From contig NZ_JAPKFL010000002.1 in the NCBI RefSeq assembly GCF_026262575.1, forward strand, positions 62,001 through 126,000: a stretch of DNA of 64,000 nucleotides, in the 5' to 3' direction. The number at the start of each line of letters is the position of its first letter. Within the stretch, counting starts at the first letter, position 1. Under the pieces are notes generated by a model. That model worked only from the letters and a program-made list of their open reading frames with translations, did no database searches and was not told the origin of the DNA. Below, in pieces: positions 17,590 to 26,516 of this stretch. The position numbers were made by a program, and so were the translations under genes. Origin of the DNA: Streptomyces marinisediminis (GTDB lineage Bacteria > Actinomycetota > Actinomycetes > Streptomycetales > Streptomycetaceae).

Positions 17590-18948
17590 TCAGGTGCGGG
17601 CAAGTCGCCGCAGGAGCAGGGCGGACGCCACCGGGCGGGCGCCCGCCTCGGCCACCCCGTCGGCCACCTCGCGGTCGGTGGAGACCACCACCACCGGGCG
17701 CCCCGCGGGCTCGGCGCGCACCAGGCGGCGGATCAGCTCGTCGGCCGTCTGCCCCGGCTTGCTGAACAGCACCCGCACGCCGCGCGGCGGCGCCAGCAGC
17801 ACCGGGGAGGCCAGCTCCGCGCCGTCGAAGACGCAGGTGACCTCGGCGCCCGACTGCGCGGCCAGCACCGCCAGCCCCCCGAGCAGCCGCAGCCGCTGCT
17901 TCTCCAACGGCATGGTGGGGTAGCCGGTCTTGGTGACGTTGTAGCCGTCCACCAGCAGGTGCACCTGCGGCAGTGCCAGGAGCTGGTCGAGCAGCGCCGG
18001 GTCCTCCTCGGACAGCGCGCGGCGGGCGACGTCCTTCGGGCTCATCCGGCCCGGCTCCACGGCCTCGACGGTGTCGGCCGGGTGCTGGGCGGCGGGCGGC
18101 AGCGCCAGCTCCCGGCGCAGCCCCTGGGCGGCGTCCAGCACGGTGTCCAGCAGCAGCCGCACCCGCATGTCGGCGACGCCGCGGTCCTCGCGCGCCGCCC
18201 GGCGGCCCGCCTCCAGCGCGGACTCCGCCTCGGCGGCCCGGGCCCGCAGCCGCCGCGCCTCGCTGTCGGACGCCGCCTTCTGCGCCGCCGCCTGGGCCCG
18301 CACCTCCGCCAGCTCGGCACGCAGCTTGCGCAGCGCCGCCTCACCGCGCTTGACGTCGCTCTGCGCGCTGCGCAGCCTGCGGTTGAGGCCGTCCATCTCG
18401 CGCCGGGCGGCCTCCAGTTCGGCCCGGTGCCGCTCGCCGCCGTCCCGCCCGGCCTCCCGGGCCTGGGCCAGCTCGGCGCGCAGCCGGGCCAGTTCGCGGG
18501 TGGCCTCCTCGCCCGCCTTCTCGGCCTGGGCCCGCTGGGCCTCCTCACCGGCCGCGGCCACGAGCTTGACCCAGCCCTCGGGCCGCGTCACGTACGCCAG
18601 CGCCGCCACGTCGACCGGGTCGGCCGCGGCGGGCGGCGAGCCGACGCGCAGCGCCTCGGTCAGCTCCGGGTCCAGCTCCCGCAGCCGCGCGGCGATGCGC
18701 TGCCGGAAGGCGGTGTCCGTCTCCAGGGCGGCGGCCATCGCGTTGCCGCCGAACCTCGCCCGGCGTGCGGGGGTGAAGCGGGCGTACTGGCGCAGCGGCC
18801 CGGGAAGCTCCGCGACGGTCAGGGCGCCGAGCGCATCGCTGGTGAGGGTGACGACCTTGTGCCGCACCCGTTCGGGCAGCGGGCGGTCGAGCGCCTCGGC
18901 GGCGCGCTGCCGCTCCGGCCGCGGCTCACCGCCCGGCGTCTCCTGCAC
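17590..18948 (-). CDS. NYN-domain (YacP-like) RNA-processing protein with coiled coil
   Basis: A 452-residue cytoplasmic protein. Residues 1-130 are a conserved N-terminal region (LPERVRHKVVTLTSDALG, FTPARRARFGGNAMAAAL). About 140-260 form a long coiled coil. The C-terminal 170 residues are a NYN/PIN-like nuclease domain (LLVDGYNVTKTGYP, CVFDGAE, VFSKPGQTADELI, VVSTDREV) with the acidic metal-site residues intact. It likely cleaves or binds RNA. GTG at 18948 follows GGGAG by 7 nt; the in-frame extension upstream is Arg-rich non-coding sequence. Confidence 0.87.
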   Translation of the reverse strand: MQETPGGEPRPERQRAAEALDRPLPERVRHKVVTLTSDALGALTVAELPGPLRQYARFTPARRARFGGNAMAAALETDTAFRQRIAARLRELDPELTEALRVGSPPAAADPVDVAALAYVTRPEGWVKLVAAAGEEAQRAQAEKAGEEATRELARLRAELAQAREAGRDGGERHRAELEAARREMDGLNRRLRSAQSDVKRGEAALRKLRAELAEVRAQAAAQKAASDSEARRLRARAAEAESALEAGRRAAREDRGVADMRVRLLLDTVLDAAQGLRRELALPPAAQHPADTVEAVEPGRMSPKDVARRALSEEDPALLDQLLALPQVHLLVDGYNVTKTGYPTMPLEKQRLRLLGGLAVLAAQSGAEVTCVFDGAELASPVLLAPPRGVRVLFSKPGQTADELIRRLVRAEPAGRPVVVVSTDREVADGVAEAGARPVASALLLRRLART

Positions 18949-19459
18949 GTCCCGACTCCCGTCCGTTCGCTCGCGTCCCTCAGCCCCGTCCGCCGGGACG
19001 GCCCACCGGCTCCACCCGGCCCGCGCCGCACCGGCGGCGCACCGGTCCCGCCGCCCCGCCCGGCGCCTCGCGCGCCCCGGCCCCCGGCACCGCGGGCCCG
19101 GCCGGCCGGCCGGACGCCGCGGCCGCGCCGACGTACCCGGCCCCGCCGGCGCGTCCGGCGCCGCGGCGCGCCCGGCCGCCGCACGGCTCGCGACGGCGGC
19201 GCGGGGCCGCCGTGTGCTGCGGGAGCGGCATGGTTCGTCCTCGTCTGTCGGGTGCCGTCGAGGCGGGCTCAAGCCGCCGTACGCGCAACCCTACGACCTG
19301 GACCGGGACCGGTGCGCGGCTTGGGGCGCGCCGTGGCCGAGCCGTCACCGAAGCCGGGTGACCCCCGCCGGGCGAGCCACCGGGCCGGGCCGCCCGGCCG
19401 CCCGTCCGGAGGCTAGAGTGAGCGGGCCCGCTCAGGCGACCGGAGGGAGTGACGAGGCC
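18949..19459. other. Divergent intergenic region upstream of NYN and RAM-domain genes
   Basis: 511 nt of very GC-rich sequence between divergent starts. I see a -10-like TAGAGT near 19412 ahead of the RAM-domain gene and no convincing gene, repeat or hairpin beyond composition. Open frames here are Arg/Pro-rich on every strand and look non-coding. Confidence 0.5.
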
Positions 19460-19741
19460 GTGATCACCTCGATCGTGCTCATCAAGACCAGCACCGACTC
19501 GATCCCGGAGGTGGCCGAGCAGATCGCCGCGCTGGAGGGCGTGAGCGAGGTGTACTCCGTGACCGGCGCGCACAACCTGATTGCCATGGTGCGGGTGGCC
19601 CGCCACGACGACCTGGCCGACGTCATCCCCGGGCGCATCAGCAAGGTGCCGGGCGTGGTGTCCACCGAGACGCACATCGCCTTCCGCACCTACTCCCAGC
19701 ACGACCTGGAGGCCGCCTTCGCGATCGGCCTGGAGGGCTGA
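19460..19741 (+). CDS. Stand-alone RAM (Lrp/AsnC ligand-binding) domain protein
   Basis: A 93-residue protein consisting only of the amino-acid-sensing RAM domain of Lrp/AsnC regulators (ITSIVLIKTSTDSIPEVAEQI, GVSEVYSVTGAHNLIAMV, VPGVVSTETHIAF). There is no helix-turn-helix. RAM domains form dimers and octamers that bind amino acids. Stand-alone versions may modulate full Lrp proteins or bind metabolites. GTG at 19460 follows a purine-rich GGAGGGAG stretch. It lies convergent with the SAM-IV-controlled aminotransferase and near trpD, so an amino-acid-related role fits. Confidence 0.9.
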   Translation: MITSIVLIKTSTDSIPEVAEQIAALEGVSEVYSVTGAHNLIAMVRVARHDDLADVIPGRISKVPGVVSTETHIAFRTYSQHDLEAAFAIGLEG

Positions 19742-19832
19742 GCGCGGGCGCCCGGCTCCCGGGCGCGACGCAGCGCCCCGAGCGGGAAGCGCCCCGCCCG
19801 GAGCGCGCCGCCGCCCGGGGCACGCCCGCCCG

Positions 19833-21173
19833 TCAGCGGCGCGGCCGGCCGGTCAGCTCGCGCGCGGCCGTCAGGAAGCGGTCGACGTGCTCGACGGGTG
19901 TGCCGGCGCCGAAGCTGACCCGCACCGCACCCAGCTCCCGCCCCTCGGGCGCCGCCCCGCCCCCGCACTCCCCCGGGCGCGTCGCCGCCACGCCCAGCAG
20001 CGCGCGCAGCAGCGGGTGCGCGCAGAACAGCCCGTCGCGCACGCCGATCCCGTAGCCGTCGGAGAGCGCGGCCGCGAAGTCGGCGCAGCGCCACCCGTCG
20101 ACGGTGAAGGACACCACGCCCACCCGGGGGGCGTCCACGCCGAACAGGGACAGCACCCGCACGCCCGGCAGCCCGGCGAGCCCGGCGAGCAGCCGCCCCA
20201 GCAGCGCCTGCTCGCGCGCCACGAGGTGGTCGAAGCCCGCCTCGGTCAGCGCCCGGCAGGCGGCGGCGATGGCGTAGGCACCGACGACGTTGGGCGAGCC
20301 GGCCTCGTGGCGCGCGGCGCCGGTGTGCCACTGCACGCGCACCGTGCCGTCCGCCTCGCGCACCACGCCGCGACTCGCGCCGCCGCCCGCGAGGTAGGGC
20401 TCGGCCTGGGCGAGCCAGTCGGCGCGCCCGGCGAGCACCCCGGCGCCGAAGGGCGCGTAGAGCTTGTGCCCGGAGAAGGCCGCCCAGTCCACGCCCAGCT
20501 CGCCGAGGTCCACCGGGTGGTGGGGGGCGAGCTGGGCCGCGTCCAGTACGACGCGCGCGCCGTGCCGCCGGGCCACCGCCGCCAGCTCCGCCACCGGCCA
20601 CAGCTCTCCGGTGACGTTCGACGCCCCGGTCACGCACACCAGCTTGGGCCCCTCCGGCGCGCCGTCGAGCGCCTGGTCGAGCAGGCGGACGGCGTGCGCG
20701 GGGCTCTCGGGCAGGTCGAGCCAGGTGGTGCGCCGGCCGCGCCAGGGCAGCAGCGCGGCGTGGTGGCCGTCGGCGAAGACGAAGACCCGCGTGCCGGCGG
20801 GCAGGGCGGCGGCGAGCAGGTTCAGCGAGTCGGTGGTGGAGCGGGTGAAGACGACCTGGTCGCCGGCGCGGCAGCCGAGGAACTCCGCGACGGTGGCCCG
20901 GCTGCGCTCGAACAGCTCGGTGGACAGCCGCGAGAGGTGCCCGGCGCCCCGGTGCACGCTGCCGTAGTACGGCGCGTAGGCGGCGACGTCGTCCCACACC
21001 CGGCGCAGGACGGGGGCGCTCGCGGCGTAGTCGAGGGCGGCGTACTCGGCCTCGCCGCCGTCGGCGAGGGGCACCCGGACGCCGTCCCCGAGCACCGGCA
21101 GCGGAGCGGCGAGCGAGCCGTGCGCGACCGGTTCGGTGCAGGCTGTGACGGGCGTGGTGGTGGCCAGGGACAT
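19833..21173 (-). CDS. Class-V PLP aminotransferase / cysteine-desulfurase-like enzyme under a SAM-IV riboswitch
   Basis: Fold-type I PLP enzyme of 446 residues, related to SufS/NifS and isopenicillin-N epimerase-like proteins. The PLP Lys is in SGHKLYAPFG; other marks are DYAASAPV near the N-terminus, TRSTTDSLNLLA, DAAQLAPHHPVDL (PLP-ring Asp) and GSPNVVGA. A mobile desulfurase Cys loop is not obvious, so it may be a lyase or aminotransferase on a sulfur amino acid. ATG at 21173 has GGAG 8 nt upstream. About 95 nt further upstream are a hexapeptide ORF and a SAM-IV riboswitch, which tie expression to S-adenosylmethionine level. Confidence 0.88.
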   Translation of the reverse strand: MSLATTTPVTACTEPVAHGSLAAPLPVLGDGVRVPLADGGEAEYAALDYAASAPVLRRVWDDVAAYAPYYGSVHRGAGHLSRLSTELFERSRATVAEFLGCRAGDQVVFTRSTTDSLNLLAAALPAGTRVFVFADGHHAALLPWRGRRTTWLDLPESPAHAVRLLDQALDGAPEGPKLVCVTGASNVTGELWPVAELAAVARRHGARVVLDAAQLAPHHPVDLGELGVDWAAFSGHKLYAPFGAGVLAGRADWLAQAEPYLAGGGASRGVVREADGTVRVQWHTGAARHEAGSPNVVGAYAIAAACRALTEAGFDHLVAREQALLGRLLAGLAGLPGVRVLSLFGVDAPRVGVVSFTVDGWRCADFAAALSDGYGIGVRDGLFCAHPLLRALLGVAATRPGECGGGAAPEGRELGAVRVSFGAGTPVEHVDRFLTAARELTGRPRR

Positions 21174-21267
21174 GGTGAAGCTCCAGGGAGGACAAGGGCG
21201 AGGAAGCGCTGAGTGCTGAGCGCTGAGTGCGGTGTGCGGGGGCACGACGGCCCGGGCCCGACGGGGC

Positions 21268-21288
21268 CTAGCGCATTCGCTTGCTCAT
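21268..21288 (-). CDS. Six-residue leader ORF (MSKRMR) after the riboswitch
   Basis: ATG at 21288 is followed by AGC AAG CGA ATG CGC and TAG. It is preceded by GAGGGAG 5-6 nt upstream, a strong ribosome site for such a short frame. It sits directly downstream of the SAM-IV aptamer and 94 nt upstream of the aminotransferase start. It may be the regulated initiation site, or an uncharacterised leader peptide coupling to the enzyme. No cysteine or methionine run is present, so classical attenuation by those residues is not obvious. Confidence 0.5.
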   Translation of the reverse strand: MSKRMR

Positions 21289-21304
21289 GGGGGACTCCCT
21301 CGAC

Positions 21305-21420
21305 CGCGCTTGCCGCAGACCTTGCTGTCGTGCGGCCCGGTCATCACCCGGGGCACCCCGCCACGGTTGGAGGGTTGCCGGACAGCGGGCCGGGGCCTTC
21401 GTCGCTGTCACTCGTGACCT
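21305..21420 (-). ncRNA. SAM-IV riboswitch
   Basis: The minus-strand sequence reproduces the SAM-IV core as I remember it: GGTCACGAGTGACAGCGACG, then GGCCCCGGCCCGCTGTCCGG, CAACCCTCCAACCGTGGCGG, GGTGCCCCGGGTGATGACC. GGTCA (21415-21419) pairs with TGACC (21339-21343) to close the aptamer. Downstream, GCCGCA and TGCGGC form the additional hairpin typical of this class (about 21313-21336). It binds S-adenosylmethionine and would lower expression of the downstream aminotransferase, probably at translation since no clear terminator follows. Confidence 0.88.
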
Positions 21421-21663
21421 GACGGCAGTATGCCACAGGGCGCGCCGCCCCTCAGCCCGGCCCGTACCGCCCCGGCCGGCCGGCGGGGGCGGCGCGGGGG
21501 TGGCGGCGCGAGACGCGGGCCGGGGCCCGCCCCGGAGCATGCGTCCAAGACGGGCCGAGCGGCGTCGGTCCGGGACGGGCCGGGGTGGTGGTCGGTCCCG
21601 GACGCGCCCCGGGGGCGGGAGAGCGCGCCCGTCGGGAGCGCGCCCGCCCGGGAGCCGGGCCGC

Positions 21664-22728
21664 CTACCGGTGCGTCGCCGCGGCCCAGCGCTCCAGCGCG
21701 GCCCGCGCCGCGCCGGAGTCGACGGACTCCGCCGCCCGCGCCATGCCCGCGGCCAGTTGGCCGGTCAGCGGCCCCTCGCCCGGCGCGAGGGCGACCAGCG
21801 CGGCCGCCGAGTTGAGCAGCACGGCGTCGCGCACGGGGCCGCGCTCGCCGTCCAGCAGCCGCCGCGCGACCTCCGCGTTGTACGCGGCGTCGGCGCCGCG
21901 CAGCGCCTGGAGGGGCACGAGGTCGACGCCCACGTCGCGGGGGTCGAACCGCTCCTCGCGCACCGCGCCGTCCCGTACGACGTAGACCGTGGAGGTGGAG
22001 GTCACGGTCAGCTCGTCCAGGCCGTCGTCGCCGCGGAACACCAGCGCGGACGTGCCGCGTTCGGCCAGCACGCCGGCCAGGATCGGCGCCATGCGGGCGT
22101 CGGCGACGCCGGTGGCCTGCGCGCGCACCCGCGCCGGATTGGTCAGCGGGCCCAGGAAGTTGAACGTCGTGGGCACGCCGAGCTCGCGCCGCGCGCCGGC
22201 CACGTGCCGCAGCGCGGGGTGGAACTTGACCGCGAAGCAGAAGGTGATGCCGGCCTCCTCGGCGACCTCCACCACCCGCCGCGGCGTCAGCTCCAGGTTG
22301 ACGCCGAGCTTCTCCAGCACGTCCGAGGCCCCGCTCGCCGACGAGGAGGCCCGGTTGCCGTGCTTGACCACCTTCGCCCCGGTCCCGGCCACGACGATGG
22401 CGGACATCGTGGAGATGTTCACCGTCTTCGCCCGGTCGCCCCCGGTGCCGACGATGTCCACGGTCGGCCCGGGCACCTCGATGGTGTGGGCGTGCGCGTA
22501 CATCGCCCTGACCAGGCCGGTGACCTCCTCGACCGTCTCCCCCTTGGCCCGCAGCGCGACGGCGAACCCGGCGATCTGGGCGTCGCTGGCCTCACCGCGC
22601 ATGATGCGGTCCATCGCCCAGGTGGTGTCCTCGGCCGCCAGGTCGCGGCCGCCCAGGAGCGCGCTCAGCACGTCCGGCCAGGAGCGGTCCGCCATGGTGT
22701 CGCCTCCGGCGGGGGTCACAGCGCTCAT
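21664..22728 (-). CDS. trpD: Anthranilate phosphoribosyltransferase
   Basis: Transfers phosphoribose from PRPP to anthranilate in tryptophan synthesis. The 354-residue protein has the family signatures [15 protein letters not shown] (PRPP loop), [15 protein letters not shown], the anthranilate-site segment [11 protein letters not shown], and DGLDELT with the Mg-binding acidic pair. ATG at 22728 has AGGAG 7 nt upstream; a GTG two codons earlier is too close to the site. The gene is alone here, with no other trp genes adjacent, and starts 190 nt after the 3' end of qcrB. Confidence 0.96.
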   Translation of the reverse strand: MSAVTPAGGDTMADRSWPDVLSALLGGRDLAAEDTTWAMDRIMRGEASDAQIAGFAVALRAKGETVEEVTGLVRAMYAHAHTIEVPGPTVDIVGTGGDRAKTVNISTMSAIVVAGTGAKVVKHGNRASSSASGASDVLEKLGVNLELTPRRVVEVAEEAGITFCFAVKFHPALRHVAGARRELGVPTTFNFLGPLTNPARVRAQATGVADARMAPILAGVLAERGTSALVFRGDDGLDELTVTSTSTVYVVRDGAVREERFDPRDVGVDLVPLQALRGADAAYNAEVARRLLDGERGPVRDAVLLNSAAALVALAPGEGPLTGQLAAGMARAAESVDSGAARAALERWAAATHR

Positions 22729-22918
22729 GGGCACGCTCCTGGTGTTGTGCTCGGTGCGGGGTGCGCGGCCGCGTCGGGCCGCCGCCTCCGCACCCTATCG
22801 GCCCCGCCCACGCCGCGGGGCCCCGTACCACCGTCCGGACGTCCGGACGGCGGCAGGGGCCCCGCGGGTGCGCGGCCGCCCGGCGCCAGGGCCGGGCGGC
22901 CGCCCGAGCGGCGGGCGG

Positions 22919-24556
22919 TCAGTGGTGACCGTGGCCGCTGGTGATCTCCTCGTACTCCCGGACCGTCGGCTTGGGGATCTGTGCCTTCGGCCCGTAGTAG
23001 CCGCGGTTGATGCGCACGCGCAGCTTCTCCACCGGTCCCACCTTGCGCCGGACGCCGTGCCCGTCGGTGGGGGGCGGCAGCTCGGCGGGCTTGGGCTGGT
23101 CGTGCTGGGTGAGCAGGTGGAGCTGGTCCTGCGGCAGCGGCTCGTGCACCTCGACGAACTCGCCGTGCGGCAGGCGCTTGATGATGCCGGTCTCCCGGCC
23201 GTGCAGCACCTTGTCGCGGTCCCGGCGCTGGAGTCCCAGGCAGATGCGGCGGGTGATCAGGAACGTCAGGATCGGCACGGCGAAGAACCCGATGCGCGCG
23301 AACCACGTGATCGCGTTGATCGACATGTCGAAGAAGATGGCCCACAGGTCGTTGCCGCCGCCGACGAGCATCACGAAGTACCAGCTGATCCACGCGGCGC
23401 CGATGCCGGTGCGCGTCGGGGCGTTGCGCGGCCGGTCCAGCAGGTGGTGCTCGCGCTTGTCCTTGGTCACCCAGGACTCGAAGAACGGGTAGAGCGCCAT
23501 GACGGCCAGTACCAGCGGGAAGACCATCAGCGGGACGAACACGCCGAAGTTGATCGTGTGCCCGGTCGGGATGACCCACTCCCAGCCCGGCATGATCCGG
23601 ATCAGGCCCTCCGAGAAGCCCATGTACCAGTCGGGTTGGGCGTTGGTGGACACCTGGTCCGGACGGTACGGCCCGATGACCCACACCGGGTTGATCTGGA
23701 AGACGGCCGAGATCGCGGCGATGACGCCGAAGACCAGGAAGAAGAAGCCGCCCGCCTTGGCCATGTAGACCGGCATGAGCGGGAAGCCCACGACGTTCTT
23801 GTTGGTCCGGCCGGGGCCCGGGTACTGGGTGTGCTTGTGGTAGAAGACCAGGATCAGGTGGGCGACCACCAGACCCAGCATCAGCCCGGGCAGCAGCAGT
23901 ACGTGAACGGCGAAGAGCCTGGGGATGATGTCCGTGCCGGGGAACTCCCCGCCGTAGAGGAACATCGCCAGGTAGGTGCCGATGACGGGCACGGACAGGA
24001 CCGCACCCTGCACGAACCGCAGACCGGTGCCCGAGAGCAGGTCGTCCGGCAGCGAGTAGCCGGTGAAGCCGGTGAACATGCCCAGCACGAGCAGCAGGAA
24101 GCCGAACAGCCAGTTCAGCTCGCGCGGCTTGCGGAACGCGCCGGTGAAGAAGACGCGCAGCATGTGCACGAACATCGACACCAGGAAGATCAGCGCCGCC
24201 CAGTGGTGGATCTGGCGCATCAGCAGACCGCCGCGCACGTCGAAGCTGATGTCCAGCGTCGACGCGTACGCCTCGGACATGACCACGCCCTGCATGGGTA
24301 CGTAGGAACCGTGGTAGTGCACCTCGGCCATGCTGGGCTTGAAGAACAGCGTCAGGTAGACGCCGGTCAGCAGGATGATCACGAACGAGTAGAGCGCGAT
24401 CTCGCCCAGCAGGAAGGACCAGTGGTCGGGGAAGACCTTGCGCAGATTCTTCTTGGCCGCGCCGTAGATGCCCAGGCGGCCGTCCGCCCAGTCGGCGACG
24501 CGTTCACCCGCGGGCGCCTTGGCCCGGGGGCGCGGGTTGTGCTCTGTGTTACTCAT
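22919..24556 (-). CDS. qcrB: Cytochrome bc1 complex cytochrome b subunit
   Basis: Quinol-oxidising diheme subunit of the actinobacterial cytochrome bcc complex, in the cytoplasmic membrane. The 545-residue protein shows the four heme-ligand His on two helices (IHHWAALIFLVSMFVHML; FAVHVLLLPGLMLGLVVAHLI), the Qo-site PDWY variant of PEWY, eight or nine transmembrane helices, and the long actinobacterial C-terminal extension (last 120 residues, hydrophilic). The ATG overlaps the qcrA stop by four bases (ATGA), so translation is coupled. A longer frame running back into qcrA is rejected. Confidence 0.97.
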   Translation of the reverse strand: MSNTEHNPRPRAKAPAGERVADWADGRLGIYGAAKKNLRKVFPDHWSFLLGEIALYSFVIILLTGVYLTLFFKPSMAEVHYHGSYVPMQGVVMSEAYASTLDISFDVRGGLLMRQIHHWAALIFLVSMFVHMLRVFFTGAFRKPRELNWLFGFLLLVLGMFTGFTGYSLPDDLLSGTGLRFVQGAVLSVPVIGTYLAMFLYGGEFPGTDIIPRLFAVHVLLLPGLMLGLVVAHLILVFYHKHTQYPGPGRTNKNVVGFPLMPVYMAKAGGFFFLVFGVIAAISAVFQINPVWVIGPYRPDQVSTNAQPDWYMGFSEGLIRIMPGWEWVIPTGHTINFGVFVPLMVFPLVLAVMALYPFFESWVTKDKREHHLLDRPRNAPTRTGIGAAWISWYFVMLVGGGNDLWAIFFDMSINAITWFARIGFFAVPILTFLITRRICLGLQRRDRDKVLHGRETGIIKRLPHGEFVEVHEPLPQDQLHLLTQHDQPKPAELPPPTDGHGVRRKVGPVEKLRVRINRGYYGPKAQIPKPTVREYEEITSGHGHH

Positions 24557-25626
24557 CCGCGCTCCCAGAAGCTCGGGCCGACGGGCTCGGCGAAGTCGCC
24601 CAGCGCCATGAGGTAACCCTCGTCGTCCACGCCGATGCGGAGCTGCGGCAGCGGGTGGCCGGCCGGGCCGAAGATGACGCGCGCGCCGTCGGCCAGGTCG
24701 AACGTGGACTGGTGGCAGGGGCACAGGACATGGTGGGTCTGCTGCTCGTAGAGGCTGACCGGGCAGCCGACGTGCGTGCAGATCTTCGAGTACGCCACGA
24801 TGCCTTCGTAGGACCAGTCCAGCTCCTGCGGGTCCTTGATGTCCTCCGGCTCCAGGCGCACCAGCATCAGCGCGGCCTTGGCGATCTCCGTGTGGAAGTC
24901 GTGCCCCTCCGGCTCCAGCCCCTCGGGCATGGCGAAGGAGAGCGAGCCGACGACGATGTCCTCGGGCCGCAGCGGCTCCATCGTGTTCTCGTTGATCAGC
25001 CGCAGGCCGCGCTCCCACATGGTGTGGCGCAGCTTCTCCTCCGGCAGCGGCCCGAGGTCGCGCAGCAGGACGACGCCGGACAGCGGCACCAGCGCCAGCG
25101 CGCCGAACATGGTGTTGCGGATCAGCTTGCGCCGACCGAGCTGCGAGTCGCGGGCACCGTCGCCGAAGGCGGCCAGCGCCGCGCTCTTGGTGTCCTCCTC
25201 GGCCCCGATCGGGTAGCGGTCCTGCACCATCTCGTGGCCGCTCATCAGCGTCCGCGACCAGTGCACGGCGCCGGCGCCGATGCAGAACAGCGCGACGCCC
25301 AGCGTCATGCCGAGCGCGAAGTTCAGCGCGCTGATGTGGCCGAGCGGGAAGAGGTAGACGTACTGCTCCACCGGGATGATCACGTAGGACGCGATGAACC
25401 CGATCGTGGCGAGCATCGACACGACGAAGAGCAGGGCTACGGTGCGCTCGGAGCGCTTGGCGGCCCGCTCGTCGATGTCCTGGATGCGGTCGTCGTGGGG
25501 CGGCAGCCCCGGGTCGGCGAACGGGTTGCCGTTCGCCTTCTCCGCCGCGGTGCCGGGCTCGGCTCCCTGCTCGGCGGGCAGGTTCTCGTCAGACACGGTC
25601 TCGTGTGGTCCAGTCTCGCTACTCAT
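24553..25626 (-). CDS. qcrA: Rieske iron-sulfur subunit of cytochrome bcc
   Basis: Carries the 2Fe-2S cluster between quinol and cytochrome c. The 357-residue protein has three transmembrane segments (about 62-84, 100-120, 170-190) and the Rieske motifs CTHVGC and CPCHQS. A twin-arginine-like GRRKLIRN precedes the third segment. In S. coelicolor this last segment is Tat-inserted after Sec insertion of the first two, which this sequence also allows. Its ATG overlaps the qcrC stop by four bases and its stop overlaps qcrB. Confidence 0.97.
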   Translation of the reverse strand: MSSETGPHETVSDENLPAEQGAEPGTAAEKANGNPFADPGLPPHDDRIQDIDERAAKRSERTVALLFVVSMLATIGFIASYVIIPVEQYVYLFPLGHISALNFALGMTLGVALFCIGAGAVHWSRTLMSGHEMVQDRYPIGAEEDTKSAALAAFGDGARDSQLGRRKLIRNTMFGALALVPLSGVVLLRDLGPLPEEKLRHTMWERGLRLINENTMEPLRPEDIVVGSLSFAMPEGLEPEGHDFHTEIAKAALMLVRLEPEDIKDPQELDWSYEGIVAYSKICTHVGCPVSLYEQQTHHVLCPCHQSTFDLADGARVIFGPAGHPLPQLRIGVDDEGYLMALGDFAEPVGPSFWERG

Positions 25627-26447
25627 GACTTCCTGGCCTTCGCGTTGCGGGCCGCGACCCAGACCGTGACGCCGACCAGGATCGGGAGGCCGATCACCCA
25701 GGCGAACAGGCCCTCGGCCACGGGGCCGTAGCCGCCGAGCTTGAAGCCGCCGGGCGTCTTCGCGTCGGAGGAGTTGACCTGGTGCAGATAGGCGATGATC
25801 TGCCGCTTCTCCTTCTCCGGCATCACGGTGTCCGGGAAGGACGGCATGTTCTGCGGACCGGTCTGCAGGGCCTCGTAGATGTACTTGGCGTCGACGTCGG
25901 TCAGGTCCGGGGCGTACTTGCCCCGGGTGAGGGCGCCGCCCTCACCCGTGAAGTTGTGGCACTGCGCGCAGTTGGTGCGGAAGAGCACGCCGCCCTCGGC
26001 GATCTCCTCGCCGCTGAGGTCCTCGGTGCCGTACTGCTCCTCGGTGGGGATCGCGGGGCCGGGGCCGAGGGAGGCGATGTAGGCGGCCATCTGGTCGATC
26101 TCGGCCTGGGAGTACATCCTCGGCTTCTCCGGGGCCTGCGCGCCGGGGGCCTGCATGGGCATGCGGCCGGTGCCCACCTGGAAGTCCACGGCGGCCGCAC
26201 CGACGCCGACCAGCGAGGGGCCGTCCGAGGTTCCCTGACCGCCCGTGCCGTGGCAGCTTGAGCAGCCGACGGCGTAGAGCTTCTTGCCCTCCTCGATGGC
26301 AAGGGACTGGGCGGCGGCCGTCTCACCGGCCTGCGCCTCACCGGCGGGAGCGAACGCGGCGTACAGCCCCCCGGTGGCCGCCAGCGCGAAGATGAGTACG
26401 ACGATCGCCGCCAGCGGATGGCGCCGTCGTGCGGAGAGCTTTTTCAC
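25623..26447 (-). CDS. qcrC: Diheme cytochrome c subunit of cytochrome bcc
   Basis: Membrane-anchored diheme cytochrome that passes electrons straight to cytochrome oxidase within the bcc-aa3 supercomplex. The 274-residue protein has an N-terminal signal anchor (residues 12-32), two heme sites CSSCH (62-66) and CAQCH (160-164), methionine ligand candidates in GRMPMQAPG and NMPSFP, and a C-terminal anchor (about 243-265). First gene of qcrCAB. It begins 69 nt after ctaE, so ctaE-qcrCAB probably form one operon. Confidence 0.97.
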   Translation of the reverse strand: MKKLSARRRHPLAAIVVLIFALAATGGLYAAFAPAGEAQAGETAAAQSLAIEEGKKLYAVGCSSCHGTGGQGTSDGPSLVGVGAAAVDFQVGTGRMPMQAPGAQAPEKPRMYSQAEIDQMAAYIASLGPGPAIPTEEQYGTEDLSGEEIAEGGVLFRTNCAQCHNFTGEGGALTRGKYAPDLTDVDAKYIYEALQTGPQNMPSFPDTVMPEKEKRQIIAYLHQVNSSDAKTPGGFKLGGYGPVAEGLFAWVIGLPILVGVTVWVAARNAKARKS

Positions 26448-26516
26448 GGATTACCCCGGTGTCAGGATCTTCTGCGTCGATGCTTATGGCTCTGCGGTGT
26501 CCCGGCCGCGCCGGGA

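Larger units (their letters stand above)
21174..21663. other. Intergenic region holding the SAM-IV leader
   Basis: A 490-nt stretch between trpD and the aminotransferase on the minus strand. It contains, in transcript order, the SAM-IV aptamer, the hexapeptide ORF, and a short repeated CGCTCAG/CACTCAG run (about 21206-21232) before the ribosome site. The part from 21426 to 21663 next to trpD is GC-rich, with no gene supported. Confidence 0.6.

Noticed and set aside
21205..21232. Short CGCTCAG/CACTCAG run as a regulatory array
   Set aside because: The units are only 7-9 nt with few copies and lie just before a ribosome site; probably a minor slippage repeat.
22919..25018. A 699-residue fusion of a qcrA segment with cytochrome b
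   Set aside because: The extra N-terminal part is out-of-frame qcrA sequence. The ATGA overlap at 24553-24556 and the MSNTEHN start define qcrB.
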